Shown: positions 16,543-29,100 of the stretch, one piece after another
How the letters are laid out: every line of letters starts with the position of its first letter
How positions within the stretch are numbered: position 1 is the stretch's first letter
Program-made: the position numbers and the translations under genes
Source of the DNA: Pantanalinema sp. GBBB05
GTDB taxonomy: Bacteria > Cyanobacteriota > Cyanobacteriia > Leptolyngbyales > Leptolyngbyaceae
DNA length: 64,000 nt
Direction of reading: 5' to 3'
Assembly (NCBI GenBank): GCA_016743235.1
Contig: VRZD01000007.1
Coordinates: forward strand, 62,001-126,000
Notes under the pieces: generated by a model
What the model saw: only the letters and a program-made list of their open reading frames with translations
The model's database searches: none
Told to the model about the DNA's origin: nothing

Positions 16543-16625
16543 ACAAACAAAATCATTGACTCAATGTTGATATAGCTGTTGTCTCCAAGCCACTGTCTAT
16601 GAATTATCCTCGTTAAGACTTTGTG

Positions 16626-16697
16626 GCATAACGATCGCCATCAGCAGCAATCTATGCGTTGACATCCACATCAGTAATTACTGCTCATCCGTTGCAT
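16626..16697 (-). repeat. attC-like site 5 (about 72 bp, degenerate)
   Basis: Begins GCATAACGATCGCCATCAGC, very close to the start of the element at 15917, and ends near GTTGCATG (16691). Inner AGCAG (16643-16647) pairs with CTGCT (16681-16685), with the tip CAGTAATTACTG palindromic. It lies 20 bases 3' of the RNA ligase stop. The end core is altered from GTTATGC and the element is shorter than the others, so it may be decayed. Confidence 0.5.
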
Positions 16698-16717
16698 GGC
16701 ACTGATTCGCTCACGGC

Positions 16718-17368
16718 TTACTCCCAATAGTTCTCCCAATTATCTTGGAACGCTTGTTTGAGTTTGTTCATGTATTCGTTAGTCTTAATTTTGACCATCC
16801 AGATGCCATTATCCTTACTTTTTCCCTTGCAAACAACGCCTTCCATAACGTTGTATTTTCCTTCACGCACATCTTCAATGAATTTGCCCGTGAGCTTGCC
16901 ACGATACACAACCCTAGCCATATTAATCGCACTAAAGTCTCGAACAAACTGCTCTGGTTCGAGCATCCCTTGGTCGGTTTGCACATCAAAAAGAACAAGT
17001 TGTTTAGGGTCATTTTGCTTATGCATTCCAGCAAAAGATTGAGACCCTAAAAACTCTGTGAACACCGTAATCTCAGAACAGTGATATTGTGGACTTGCTT
17101 TAAATACATCATCCAGTGACCTTGCCAGATCATTGACAAAAATTTTGGGGGCGGCTTCTAAACCCGGATGAGCAACATTAAATTGGGCAATCCCTAATTC
17201 ATCCAAATCAAACCTGTCACGACGAGTGCCAAACGCATACCAACCTAACTCTTCATCCCAGATCCAATGAAGATTGGTGCCATCATACTTCTCAAACGCA
17301 ATACATTTCTCGAACGGGGAATCTTTGCTCCCAGGAATTTTGGGGTAAGCCAGTTTAACTCGTGCCAT
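16718..17368 (-). CDS. RNA ligase family protein
   Basis: 216 residues from ATG 17368 (a TTG at 17389 would add seven residues without better support). The covalent nucleotidyltransferase motifs are in order: motif I EKYDGTN with the AMP-accepting Lys, motif III TEFLGSQSF, motif IV MEGVVCKG and motif V WMVKIKTNEYM. These are typical of the Rnl2-like/RNA ligase superfamily that seals nicked or cleaved RNA. The C-terminal domain is minimal. Role inferred as RNA repair, for example of cleaved tRNA. It occupies the 5' end of the minus-strand cassette strip, with an attC-like element 3' of it. Confidence 0.8.
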   Translation of the reverse strand: MARVKLAYPKIPGSKDSPFEKCIAFEKYDGTNLHWIWDEELGWYAFGTRRDRFDLDELGIAQFNVAHPGLEAAPKIFVNDLARSLDDVFKASPQYHCSEITVFTEFLGSQSFAGMHKQNDPKQLVLFDVQTDQGMLEPEQFVRDFSAINMARVVYRGKLTGKFIEDVREGKYNVMEGVVCKGKSKDNGIWMVKIKTNEYMNKLKQAFQDNWENYWE

Positions 17369-17540
17369 AACTATCCAAACCGATCGCAAACGATATACTA
17401 CAATCGTAATACACGTTCTTGCCGCAACTCCCGCGATCGCTAGGGGTCAAACGTGAAGACAGTACAACCAGCTTGAAGCCAGCGATCGTATCCTGACCCA
17501 TCTATCCCACCTTTTGCAGGTTAGGACATCAGGACGATCG

Positions 17541-18839
17541 CTAAGCCTCCCTGGTTTGAGTGGCAATGGGGATGGCATAAATATCGCGACCATTCTTGAG
17601 CGCGAATCTCAGAGAATACGATGGGGTCTTGCTGGACAGCGTCAGGAAGACAACGATCGCAACGAACACCAGACCACTGGCAATGCCAAATAAGCCGCGA
17701 TAGCCGATAAAATCGGCAACAAAGCCCAGGCTCGGACCCGCGATCGCCATCCCCAGATCAAAGCCTGCCATACAGAGTCCGAAGATTCGACCCCGATCAT
17801 GGCTAGGAGAGCGATCGGCAATTAAGGTGATCACGGTGGGGATAAAAATTCCGGCTCCGGCTCCTTCCGCTAATCCGGCCAGCAGAAAGGCAGGGGCACT
17901 GTTGGCTAACCACAATAGCAACATGGCTAAGGCGTAGAAACCCAACCCTAGAGTAATAAATCGTCCCCGTCCATAGCGATCGGAGGCTTTGCCCGTGGGC
18001 ATCCGGACGATAAAGCTAGAAAGGGCAGCAGCTGTATAGAATAGCCCGACATTCAGCGGGACTTGGCTGGATTTAATAAATAATGGGACAAAGGTACTGA
18101 GCGTCCCAAAGGCTAATCCAATCAGCAATAACAGTAGGGTAGGGATCCGAAAGGGTGGGCTGAGGAGTAACCGCCAAAACGGCAAATGCTCCGTGAATGC
18201 CTCTCGATCGCTGTTGCCTGGGGAGAATTCAGTCATTAGGGGAGCTTGGATCTGAGATGCACCGCCTAAAGCAATCAGCCCTAAGCTGCTGGCGGCTAAA
18301 AATAAAGGTACATAACCCGCATATTCTTGTAAAAACCCACCTAAGGCGGGACCGATCGCCACCCCGATCGGGTTGACCAGCGTCATGATGCCAATAATTT
18401 CACCGCGATGTTGGGGAGGCGTTAAATCGACGACTAGCGCACTATAGGCGGTGGCAAAGGCGGCAATACTAATGCCGTGAAAGATCCTGACTCCAAATAG
18501 CAGGGGAATGGAATCGGTAATGAGATAACCCAGGGGCGCGATCGTGGCTGCCAGTACCCCAATCAGCAACACAACTTTTCGCCCTTGCTGGTCAGCCATG
18601 CGTCCTAACTGGGGACGAAAGATCAGCAGCCCGATCGCAAAGCCACCCATCACGATCCCGATCTGGTGTTTCGTGGCGCCCACATCTTCTAGATACAGAG
18701 ATAAGGTGGGCAATAAGGTTGCCATACTGGACCAAAACAACAAACCTACAACAAATAACACCATTAAGTGCCGTCTGGGTTCTGGTTGTAGGGTACTGAA
18801 AACGCTCAAAGGGTTTGTTCCTCCCTCTAGGATAGACAC
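17541..18839 (-). CDS. MFS transporter
   Basis: 432-residue major facilitator superfamily permease with about 12 hydrophobic segments. The loop 2-3 signature is visible as RPQLGRMADQQGRKVVL and its repeat in the second half as RMPTGKASDRYGRGRFI. VALGPxxGG-like IGPALGGFLQEYAGY is motif C, typical of drug:H+ antiporters. Probably an efflux pump of the cytoplasmic membrane; substrate unknown. Two N-terminal cytoplasmic stretches precede the first helix (LMVLFVVGLLFWSSMATLLP). It is divergent from the PPIase gene; 18840-19125 holds both promoters. Confidence 0.85.
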   Translation of the reverse strand: MSILEGGTNPLSVFSTLQPEPRRHLMVLFVVGLLFWSSMATLLPTLSLYLEDVGATKHQIGIVMGGFAIGLLIFRPQLGRMADQQGRKVVLLIGVLAATIAPLGYLITDSIPLLFGVRIFHGISIAAFATAYSALVVDLTPPQHRGEIIGIMTLVNPIGVAIGPALGGFLQEYAGYVPLFLAASSLGLIALGGASQIQAPLMTEFSPGNSDREAFTEHLPFWRLLLSPPFRIPTLLLLLIGLAFGTLSTFVPLFIKSSQVPLNVGLFYTAAALSSFIVRMPTGKASDRYGRGRFITLGLGFYALAMLLLWLANSAPAFLLAGLAEGAGAGIFIPTVITLIADRSPSHDRGRIFGLCMAGFDLGMAIAGPSLGFVADFIGYRGLFGIASGLVFVAIVVFLTLSSKTPSYSLRFALKNGRDIYAIPIATQTREA

Positions 18840-19125
18840 CGAGCCTCCAGCATAACGAACCTGTTTGGCTTAGGGCTTCCTCTAGCAGGGTTAAAGTACG
18901 GCAAAAGGGGGACGGACAGGTGCGGGATATCTATTAGTGAGAACTGCACTCTGCCCTTAGCTTTATTGCCGGCATGACAGGAAACTTACATTACGCCTGA
19001 CCGGGTTCATAAAAACTTTAGATCAGTCATCCGGGTTTTCCCGATGACGCATCGTAAGAGTGGGTGAAAAAGCTCAGTATTTTTACTGCTTAATTTCAGG
19101 ATTTAACCCCTTCTTGTTACTTTTT

Positions 19126-19938
19126 ATGACAGCCACCGTGGATTTTGATCGCATTCCATTTCTGGTCATTGGGGAACAGCCAATTTCGCTTGGGCAAACC
19201 TTAGGTTATCTGCAACTTTCTGGGACGCTGGTGCCCCTGATTCGAGAAATTGTGAATCAGCACATCATTTTGCAGGAAATTCAAAGCCGCTCCGATCTAG
19301 AGGTCAGCCTGCCCGACTTGGAACAAGCTGTGATTGATTTCCGGTTGAAGCAGCAACTGGCAGATGCCGATCGCTTCCAGCAATGGTTAGCCAATCAGGG
19401 GTTAGATCACGCGACCTGGCAAAATCGCGTTTTATTTCGGCTCAAGGTCGAGCGATTAGTCGAAAAAATTGCTGAACCACAATTGTTACCTTACTTTGAG
19501 CAGCACCGTTCTGCCTTTGAGCAGCTAGAACTGGCTTGTATCATTACTCCCGACGTTACGATCGCGCACCAAGTCAGTCAGCAGGTGACGGCACAGACGC
19601 CTCTAGAGCAACTGTTGCAGACCCATGCACCTACCGATGCCCAGACGCAAATTTTGCGAGGACTGGTGCGGTGCGACAGGTTACCTAATGAACTGCGAGC
19701 CACGATCGTGGCGGCTACACCCGGTGAAGTGATTGGTCCCAAACAAATTGAGCAACGCTGGTGTGTGTTTCAAGTTGGTCAACGTGTGCCAGCCAGCCTA
19801 GACAGTGACCTGAAGCGGGAGTTACAAACTCGCTTGTTTCAGCAATGGTTGTCAGCAAAAGTGCTATCTCTCTCCGTGCAATTAGTGAATCAATCACCAT
19901 TGGCTAATTCAGATCCGCAAACTTCTCTGGCTGCTTAG
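19126..19938 (+). CDS. PrsA/SurA-like peptidylprolyl isomerase (secretion-associated)
   Basis: 270 residues from ATG 19126 (MTATVDFDRIPFLVIGEQPI); a GTG at 19060 would add a 22-residue hydrophobic leader of doubtful value. Helical N-terminal chaperone part (ISLGQTLGYLQLSGTLVPLI, EQAVIDFRLKQQLADADRFQ) followed by a parvulin-like rotamase region at the end (ATPGEVIGPKQIEQRWCVFQ, VGQRVP). In cyanobacteria such PPIases commonly stand next to type I secretion components and are thought to help unfold or fold exported RTX proteins. Here it precedes the 4936-residue RTX giant by about 190 bases, which supports that role. No HlyB/HlyD/TolC gene is in the window. Confidence 0.65.
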   Translation: MTATVDFDRIPFLVIGEQPISLGQTLGYLQLSGTLVPLIREIVNQHIILQEIQSRSDLEVSLPDLEQAVIDFRLKQQLADADRFQQWLANQGLDHATWQNRVLFRLKVERLVEKIAEPQLLPYFEQHRSAFEQLELACIITPDVTIAHQVSQQVTAQTPLEQLLQTHAPTDAQTQILRGLVRCDRLPNELRATIVAATPGEVIGPKQIEQRWCVFQVGQRVPASLDSDLKRELQTRLFQQWLSAKVLSLSVQLVNQSPLANSDPQTSLAA

Positions 19939-20132
19939 AAGCCAAGAGCTTAGTCAACAACTTATCCATCACGGCGGCACGATGTGACTCAACTGTTCCG
20001 CCGTAAATCTGTTTCATCCAATTCCCATCCCCTTCAGGGTGCATTGCCCAATCGGAGTCCGGCGGGACATCAGCCGCGACTCCTCTACTTATGAACTTTG
20101 CTTAACCTGCCTGCCTTGAAGGAGCGTGGACG

Positions 20133-23100
20133 ATGACCCCTAACTCTACACCTGCTAATAACCTGTTTGCGAACCAACCGTTCGATCGCTTCAACCGTCC
20201 CTCACCCTTTACCGGATTCTTCCCCAGCGCTGACACCGCAAATCCATTGACGGTTCCTTCATATGCTGCATCGTCTACTGCCTCGTCTGCGATCGCCCCG
20301 CGCTCGATCGTCTTTATCGATACCCAAATCGCAAACTATGAGCAATTGGCGGCAGGGGTAGATCCCGATGCTCAAGTGGTGTTGCTCAGTGCCAATGAAG
20401 ATGGCATTACTCAGATCAGCCACTTCCTGGCTACCCAAACTGGAATTTCGGCAGTCCATATTGTGTCGCATGGCAGTTCCGGTCACTTGCTCCTAGGCAA
20501 CAGCGCTCTAAATAGTCAGACGCTCAGTCTTTACGAAAGTTCCATCCGGGCTTGGGCAAATGCGCTTACGGATGATGCCGATATTCTGCTGTATGGCTGT
20601 GATGTCGCCGCAGGTGACTTAGGTCAGGCATTTGTCGATGTTTTCAGCCAATGGACAGGTGCTGATATTGCTGCCTCAAATGATTTAACAGGTAATGCTG
20701 CCCTGGGTGGTGATTGGACGCTAGAAATCAACGTTGGTGAAGTTGCTGCCAGTCTGGCATTTCAGTCCTCAGTCCTGGCAACTTACGATGGCGTGTTTGC
20801 CTCGATTTCGGCTGGTCAACAAACGGCGATAACGAGTGGGTTAGATAGCTTTGCGACTTGGGCAGGAGCATTAGACAGTTACGACAAGTTCGGGCAGCAA
20901 TTGTTGTTGATTCATCAATCATCAGCTGCTGCGATCGATACGTTAGGCGAAGCGATCGACCTGGATGCGGTGATCCGGAACCAGTTGCGCCAGACCGTCG
21001 TTGATTACTTTGCTACCAATCCGGATGATCCGAATACAGCACCGGTTGAAACCTTTACGACCCAAGCCCTAGCCGCTTTTATTAACAGTCGCTTTCCAGG
21101 TTGGTCTGTATCTGCCGATGATTCTGACCCCACAACACTTCAGTTAAACGTCAGTATTTTAGCCACAACGTCCCAAACTAGCGCGATCGATCTGGGCAAG
21201 CAGGCAGAAGATTTGCGGTTAGGGCTGGCGGCATCCGGCACCTTCAGCACCACCTTAGATCTAGATTTTGCCTTGCGAGTTGGAGCTGGCAATGCTTTTT
21301 CAGTACAAATTACGAATCTAGAAGCGAGTGGACAAGTTTCTGCACCTTTAGGAAGCAGCACCCAGGGCAACTTGGGGATTTTGGGCTTTACGGCTGGGGC
21401 AGGCAGTAACCTTAACTTAGTAGCCGGGGTCGATGCCACCGTGAACTCTGGAGCGGCCCTGACTCTAGCCCAGTTGCAAGACACATCGAATATCAGCAGT
21501 TTAGTCACCCTAGCGCAAACCGCTGCCAATGGGGTGAATGGCTCCATTATCATTAATCCTCTGCCCTTAAATGGTTTAACGATTAGTGGGACGCCGGGGG
21601 TTAGTGTCAGTGCGACCGCGACCGAAGTCTTTATTACCGATCCGAACAGCAATATTGCCCCGACCATTACTCCCAATGCGGATTTTGCTCAACTGGCTAA
21701 TTTCAGCAACCTGGCACCGGAAGAATTGCAAGGGATGTTGCAACAGTTGGGAACTTGGTTTGCTCAACTGGGCGATAGTTCACTGCTCAATCAGACAATA
21801 CCGCTGACGGGTAGTACCACTCTGGGCGATCAAGTTGACTTTGGTGAAGCTTACTTTGCTCAAATTCAGCGATTTCTCATCACCTTTGATGGCTTGTCGG
21901 TGTCACCAACGTTGGCAACTAATGGTCAATTAGGCGCGACAGCGAATTTTGCGTTACTGATTAATGGCACTGTGTATGAGATTGCGGTGGCGCCAGATCT
22001 GCCAAATCCGAATCTTCCTGGTAGCGGCAACAATAGCCTCAACGACCTGCTGGATGACATTAACCAAGCTATTAATCGCGCTGTGAATGGCGATCCGGCG
22101 ATCGTGGCTCCAGTGCAAGCCTCCTACAATGCCACGCTCAACAAGATTGTCTTTCAAGGCTCCTCGCCCGCGACTACCGTTACCCTACATGAAGCAGCCA
22201 ATCTGCGATCGACACTATTGGGAACTAGGCTGACGTTAGGGACTCAGAGCCTGATGTTCCGTAGCGCTCAAGAGTTGGAGGCATTGCTCAATGCTCGGTT
22301 AGCGGCAGTGAATGCCAATGTGCAAGCGAACTATAATGCCGCGACCAACGATCTGACGTTTGATATTAGCCCCACGGCGGCGAATCCTAATTGGGCCATT
22401 GCCTTAAACCGCAATGTCACTCCGATTAATTTTGCTGATCTAAGTGGGCTGACGGATATTCGCAACAACAATAGCCGTCTGAATGCGGCTGTCCGTTCTA
22501 ATCTGGACTTTACGTTTGGGGTGAACCTGCTGCCGAATGAAGATCTGCTGGTCAGTCCACCGCTGCATACTCCCGAACCACTGACGAATTTCCAACTGCC
22601 TGCGCCAGCCAATTTTACGATCCAGACGTTCGTTGATCTGCCTGCACCGACCGCCGATGTTTTGCTAGGGAATGGCACTCCTCTGAATGTAACCGTGACT
22701 ACGGGAGCGAACCCAAACCGCACTGCCCAAGATCTTGTACAGGATGTGCAAGCGGCACTCAATGCTGCGATCGCGGCTCGACCTGACTTAATTGCGGCTG
22801 GGTTGAAAGCCGGAGACATTGTGGCGCAATGGACGGGCGATCGCATTGTGGTATGGGTCAAACCTTGGGATAAAAAGGATGGTACGGCTCCCGTCGATCG
22901 GCGACTGGAAGTGAGTACCAGTTTTAATGACCCTGCCTACCAAGATCTGGGTATCCTCACCGCTCCTACCCCCTACAACGGTCAGTTAACCAGTGCGGCA
23001 ACGCTGCAATTCTTTGTGAATGGCAGCACAACGCCAGTGACCGTCACGGTCAACCCAGATGCTAGCAATACTTCGATCGATGACTTAATTGCCGATATCA

Positions 23101-26100
23101 ACTCAGCGCTGGATGGACAAGGACTGACGACCATTCGTGCCGCCCGAGCGGTAGCCAACAGTACAGGGAATCGGATTGTCTTCAAAGTGGTGAGTGATCC
23201 GACGATTACCCGTTTGGAAGTGCTGGCGACTGATCCGAACCCGGCGAATCCTACTAATGGCGCGATTACTCAACTCGGTTTTCAAGCCGGACAACGCCTG
23301 CAAGCCAAGGGACGAGCCACGAACTTCTTTCTACAAGATGCGAATTTCACGGGCAATACCACCCTGACGCCAACCCAAATTAATCCGAGCCAGCCCTTGG
23401 CGAAAGCAAATTATGGTTACTTAGGGCTAGATATTACTGGCAGTAGTGGTGACATCACTGGAGTGGTCAACCTGACCCTGAAAGATCCAACGACTAATAG
23501 TTCACGGGTGACTCTGCAATCGTTATTAACTGCTCTGGTGAAGAATGCTGGAGTAGATAATGCAGCCAGCATTATTACTGCTGGATCGAGTGTGACCGGA
23601 GCTGCCAATCTCACCTTTACAGTGACTCCAGAAGCCGGGATTACTCTGTCTCCTGCCAGCACCACGATCGGCTTAAATCTGCCCAACTGGATTGGGGTGG
23701 CTCGTCCCTACGCGGTCAGTGGACTCACGCCTTACGATCCGTTCAAAAATATTAGTTTCACCCGGTTCATTGATGGCTTGGAACAAGTGGTCACGAACTA
23801 TGTCAATCAACTGGAAACTGTGGCTGGGGCGTTAGATCAAGCTCTCCCTGTCCTGAATCAAAGTGCTTATGAGCTATTGGATTTGAGCGATCGGCTGACC
23901 AACTTTATCAATCAGCTCGAAACCACTCCCGTCAAAACGATTCAAGGGTTGAACACGCTGTTACAGCAAAGTTTGGGCTTACCAGTGGGTGGAGCTAACT
24001 TATTTACTCTTGATCTAACTGGGAGTCCGGCATTGCGGTTAGATCTTCCCTTCCAGCAAAGCTTCAACGATTCCTATGGCATGGATTTGGATCTGCCGAC
24101 CCTGGCAGGGCTAGCCGGAATTTCTGTCCCACCCGGATTATCGAATTTAGTGGGGGTGAGTTCCACGGGTAACCTCAATGTTGGGATTGATGGCACGTTT
24201 AATCTGGCGATGGGCTTTGATTTAAGCAATCCGGTCACTAGCCCGTTCTTGTATGTGGGGAGTGGGGGAACAGGGTTGACCGTCAACGCCAGCGCCTCTG
24301 CCACTGATCTAGACTTTACGGCTCAAATTGGTCCGATTAGTTTAGTGATTCAGGATGGCAATGCCAATTTAGCAGGCAACTTTAACCTGACGACGAGTGG
24401 CAGCGGTCGCCAGAGTTTCGCGGCTGCCCTGGCAGGCATCACTGTCAGCGCCGGGGGAAATGCCTCGGTTGTGCTACCTCTGGACGACACGGGCACCAAT
24501 CAGTTCGCTGTCGCAATTCCTGACTTAGCGGCGTTTCTGAGCAATACTCCGGGTTCGGTCACACTCACTCTCCCTGACCTGGCAAGTCTGATTGCCTCTT
24601 CTCCCCTGGGGCTACTGAGCGATCCCGAGGTGATGATTGATGGATTAGATCAACTCCTACTGATGTTGCAGGATGCTCTCAACAGCCAGGTTTATGGCGT
24701 GAATCTCCCGTTAGTTGGGGATGCCTTAATGGACGCGGGTCAGTTTATTGCCGACTTCCGGGATGACATCCTCTCTTATTTGAGCAATCAACTCCGTCGT
24801 TACACGGGTGCTCCCGAAGGGATCGTGGATGTGGTGCGGCAAACTCTATTTAATATTTTTGCTAGCCCCGCTCAGGGAGCAGTGCCCCTCACCCTGGGCA
24901 GCAGCACCTTTGGGGGATTGGGGATTTTACGCGATCGCGATGGCAATAGTGTTGTCAATCTGAATGACATTGGCATTACTCCCCCATCCGGCTGGAGTGA
25001 TGGCATTCAATTTGATTTGCGGTTGGGTCAGAATCTTACCTACGGTGGCGCGATCGATTTTGAAACCGGATTAGAAGGATTAGGCTTAACCCTGGATGCT
25101 GGAGCGCGGCTAAATCTGGATTGGAATCTAGACTTAGGGTTTGGAGTTGACCGAAATCAAGGCTTTTACCTGGATACCAGTGATGTCAATGAACTGACCA
25201 TTGATGTGATTGCAGATCTGATTGGAACTGGTGGGGCTGAAAATGCTTCGGTTGGTGGTGTCTTAGGCTTCCTGGGGCTAACAGCTGCCGAAGTAGCAGG
25301 CGATCCTACACGGTTGGCACTTGACTTCGCGATCGATTTGAAAGGGGGCAGTAGTGGTAGCGATCGGCTGACGTTCTCGGAAATGGTTGCCTCTTCGACT
25401 ACGCTCGATGAAGTCATGGTCGCGACCGCGAATGGAACTGCCCGAATGAATCTGCAATTAACCCTGGGGGCAGACTTTGACGGCAATCCGGCTAGTAAAA
25501 CTCCTATTGAGAAAGCCCTGCCTAGCATTTTCACCAATTTGATTGTCGATTGGCCGTTCCTCAACGCTAGTACCGCGAGTGGCATTGATTTTGGCGGTTT
25601 GCCTAGCTTCAATTTCACGGGCATTAATTTGGATTTAGGCACGTTTATCTCTGATTTTGCTAGCCCGTTCCTGAGCAAAATTGAACAAGTGTTGGAGCCA
25701 CTCAAGTGGCTGCTAGATCCGAATGATGGCTTGCTGTATATGCGCTTGCCAATCATTTCCGATTTAGCTGGTGAAACGATTAACTTGAAGAAGTTGATTG
25801 AGTTGTTCGACAGCGATGCGAATATTACGCCATTTCTAGATGCGATCGAAGAAGTTTACTTCTTAGTTGGTTTGGTTGGTAGTGCCTCTACAGATGCTGA
25901 CAATCGCAATTTAGTCTTGAATCTAGGCAATTTGGGCATCGGTGATTTAGGTGGGATTGATTTACGCCGCAACTCTCTCCAAACTGCTACCGCTCCGACG
26001 CGATCGGCTCCGGCTTTACCAGGTGATGGTGCCGCAGGTGACTTCCTATCACGCTTGACGGGGGGAAGTGGCGATAGTAACATCGCCTTCCCGATTCTGG

Positions 26101-29100
26101 AACCAGTCAACATTTTTAAGTTGTTGCTGGGGCAGGATGTTTCCTTAGTCACTTACGATCTGCCCTCCTTCGGCTTTAACTTTGAGTACACTCAATCTTT
26201 CCCCGTGTTCGGACCGCTGTTTGCCAACCTGCGCGGTTTCTTCGGCGCCAATATGGATCTGGCGTTTGGCTATGACACCAAAGGCTTCTCTCAATTCCGC
26301 GACACCAACAACTTCCTGGATCTGGTGAATGGCTTCTTCGTCAGTGATGTGGATTTGAATAGTAATGTAGACATCCCCGAATTAGTGCTGAATGGTGGAA
26401 TCGGAGCCGGAGCTTCACTGAATGTGGGAGTTGCCGAAGCTGGCGTAGAAGGTGGGATTGAGTTTATTGCTGACTTTAACCTGAATGACCCCGATCGCGA
26501 TGGCAAAGTTCGCTTCGGCGAAATGGCAGCAAATATCGAGAAAAATAGTAACTTAGGCATTCTTGCACCGTTTTCCATTTTTGATATTAGCGCCCGACTG
26601 GAATGGTATTTCCGCGCTTTCATTGAAATCCTCTTTGTGATTGATGAAAGTATGGATTTAGGTAGAGGGGTGTTAAAGGAATTCCCGATTAATTTCAATC
26701 GTCCTCCCATCCTGGCACAGCAACGAGGCGATACGTTGTACCTCAATGTCGGTCGTAATGCCCATAACCGCATCAATGGCAATGTGGTAGATGGGAATGA
26801 AACAATTACGGTAACGCAATCCGGTGGGAAATTCCTAGTATCCGGGTTTGGCATCACCAACCAGGATTACGATACGGGCGGTGTGACGCGAATTGTGGCG
26901 TATGGTGACGAAGGCAACGATAACATTACGATCAACCTGGATCCTGGCTCTACGGTACAAGTCGAGATCTATGGCGGTGTAGGGAATGACACCCTGACTG
27001 GCGGTGGAGCTAATGACCAGCTCTATGGCGGTGAAGGTAGAGATAGTTTGTCTGGCAATGGTGGGAACGATCGCCTGTTTGGTCAGCAAGGGGATGATGT
27101 ATTGTCGGGTGGCGACGGTAACGACTTTTTAGATGGTGCTGCTGGCAATGACCAGGTAACGGGTGGTAATGACAACGATACGGTGATTGGTGGTGTCGGC
27201 AATGATGCCTTGGATGGTGGTTTAGGGAATGATTTGTACCTGTTTGGGAGCAATTGGGGCGTAGATACCGTTACGGATGCGGGCGGTCTGGCAGATACCT
27301 GGGATTTTGCCAACCAGGACAATCGCATCATCACGACGACCGATATTCTATTCACCCTCAATAACAATCAGATTGAAGCGACTTCCCTGACCAATCGGGT
27401 GACGATCGCTGGGTTCGGTATTGAAGCCCTCAAAGGCGGACGGGGTGGCGATATCTACGAAATCTTCCAGACGGGATCTGAGTTTATTCTGCTGGATGGT
27501 CAGGGCGGTTCGGATGAATATCGGGCGCATTTCAGAGATCCCGGCTCCCCTCCTCAAGATTTGAAAGTCCGGCTGCGCGATACGGGCAACAGTTGGGACA
27601 CCGATGTAGCGATCGCCTACGGTTCCAATGGCAACGATACGCTAACCGTGACTGACACGTTAGTTCGGGCTGATTTCTCCAGTGGGTCGCCCCAGGAATT
27701 CCAATACAACGCCTTCCCTGATTCTGGCATTGAAGCGTTGGAAGTCTATGCCCGTCCGGGTGAGGATCAAGTGACGATCGAAAGCACCCCAGTGAATACC
27801 AGTGTCATGGTCAGTGGGGAAGAAGATAGCGATACGTTCATCGTGGGTGGTCCCACGGTCGATAACATTCGCGGGGATGCTGAGATGGGCAGACCGCTCG
27901 TGATCAAAGGGAATGGCGGTAAAGATCGGTTGATCGTGAATGATGCGGGTGATGCCTCGAACAACACAGGCACTCTGACCAACGAACGCATTCGCGGTCT
28001 GGATATGACCGTCGGCATTGACTATGAGACGATCGAGCGAGTTGATATTACACTCGGTTCTGGCAATGATAATTTCACAGTCTTAAGTACTATTAGTGGC
28101 ACAACCACGATCGCGGCTGGAGCTGGCAATGACACGGTGACGGTACAAGCGATCGGGGGATCACTAACTATCAATGGCAATGCAGATAATGATCTGTTAG
28201 ATGCGTCTACTAGCACCAGTAACCTACCGATTAATTTTGGTGGTGGTTCCGGCAACGACACGATCCTGGGTGGGGCTGGCAATGATCAGATCCGGGGTGA
28301 TTCTGACTTCACAGTTGCTTTCACTAAAGATGCCAGCATTGTGAATGAGACGGTTACCTATGCAACTCAAGCCTCTCAAGGTCGCGATTCCATTCAAGGG
28401 CGAGGCGGTCAAGATGTCATTTTTGGTGAAGGAAATGATGACGATATCATTGGTGGTAGCGCGATCGCGGGTCAAGCTGATGGTGCTGATTTCATCTTTG
28501 GCGGGGCAGGGAATGATGTGATCGCGGGCGATAATGCCACGATCGACCCAATTAGCCGCCTAATTACCAATCTGGATACGCCAGGTAATCCAGCCGATTC
28601 ACTGTTTGGTGATAATGGCACACTCACCTTTGACAACGTGGGAACTCCGATCACGATTAACAGTAATGACACCACAGGCACACTCACCTTAGTCGCGGGA
28701 ACTGTCGTTCAATCTACCAGTAATTCGGCAGTTGGAGATGGCAACGACACGATCGCGGGGCATGTTGGGGATGACAATATTCTCGGTGGCGGTGGCAATG
28801 ACTCCCTAATTGGCAATGCTGGCAACGATCAGATCCTCGGTGATCACGGCACAGTGAATTACAGCCCTAGCGGTTTAGTCACTCAAATCACCACAACAGA
28901 ACCAGGCATCGGTGGTAATGACACCGTGACGGGTGATGATGGCGCTGATTTGATTCTGGGTGGCGCTGGCAATGACTCTGTAAGTGGTGGCGCGGGTAAC
29001 GATCGCATTTTGGGCGATCACGGTAGCATCAATTATGTGGTTGATGGCGATCCGACCACGCTGGATCTCGTCACCACCAGTAATCCTAATATCGGTGGCA

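Noticed and set aside
17390..17540. Possible attC-like site 3' of the MFS gene (GTTAGGA near 17520)
   Set aside because: No matching start box with paired inner stems could be found, and the MFS gene looks like ordinary core sequence.
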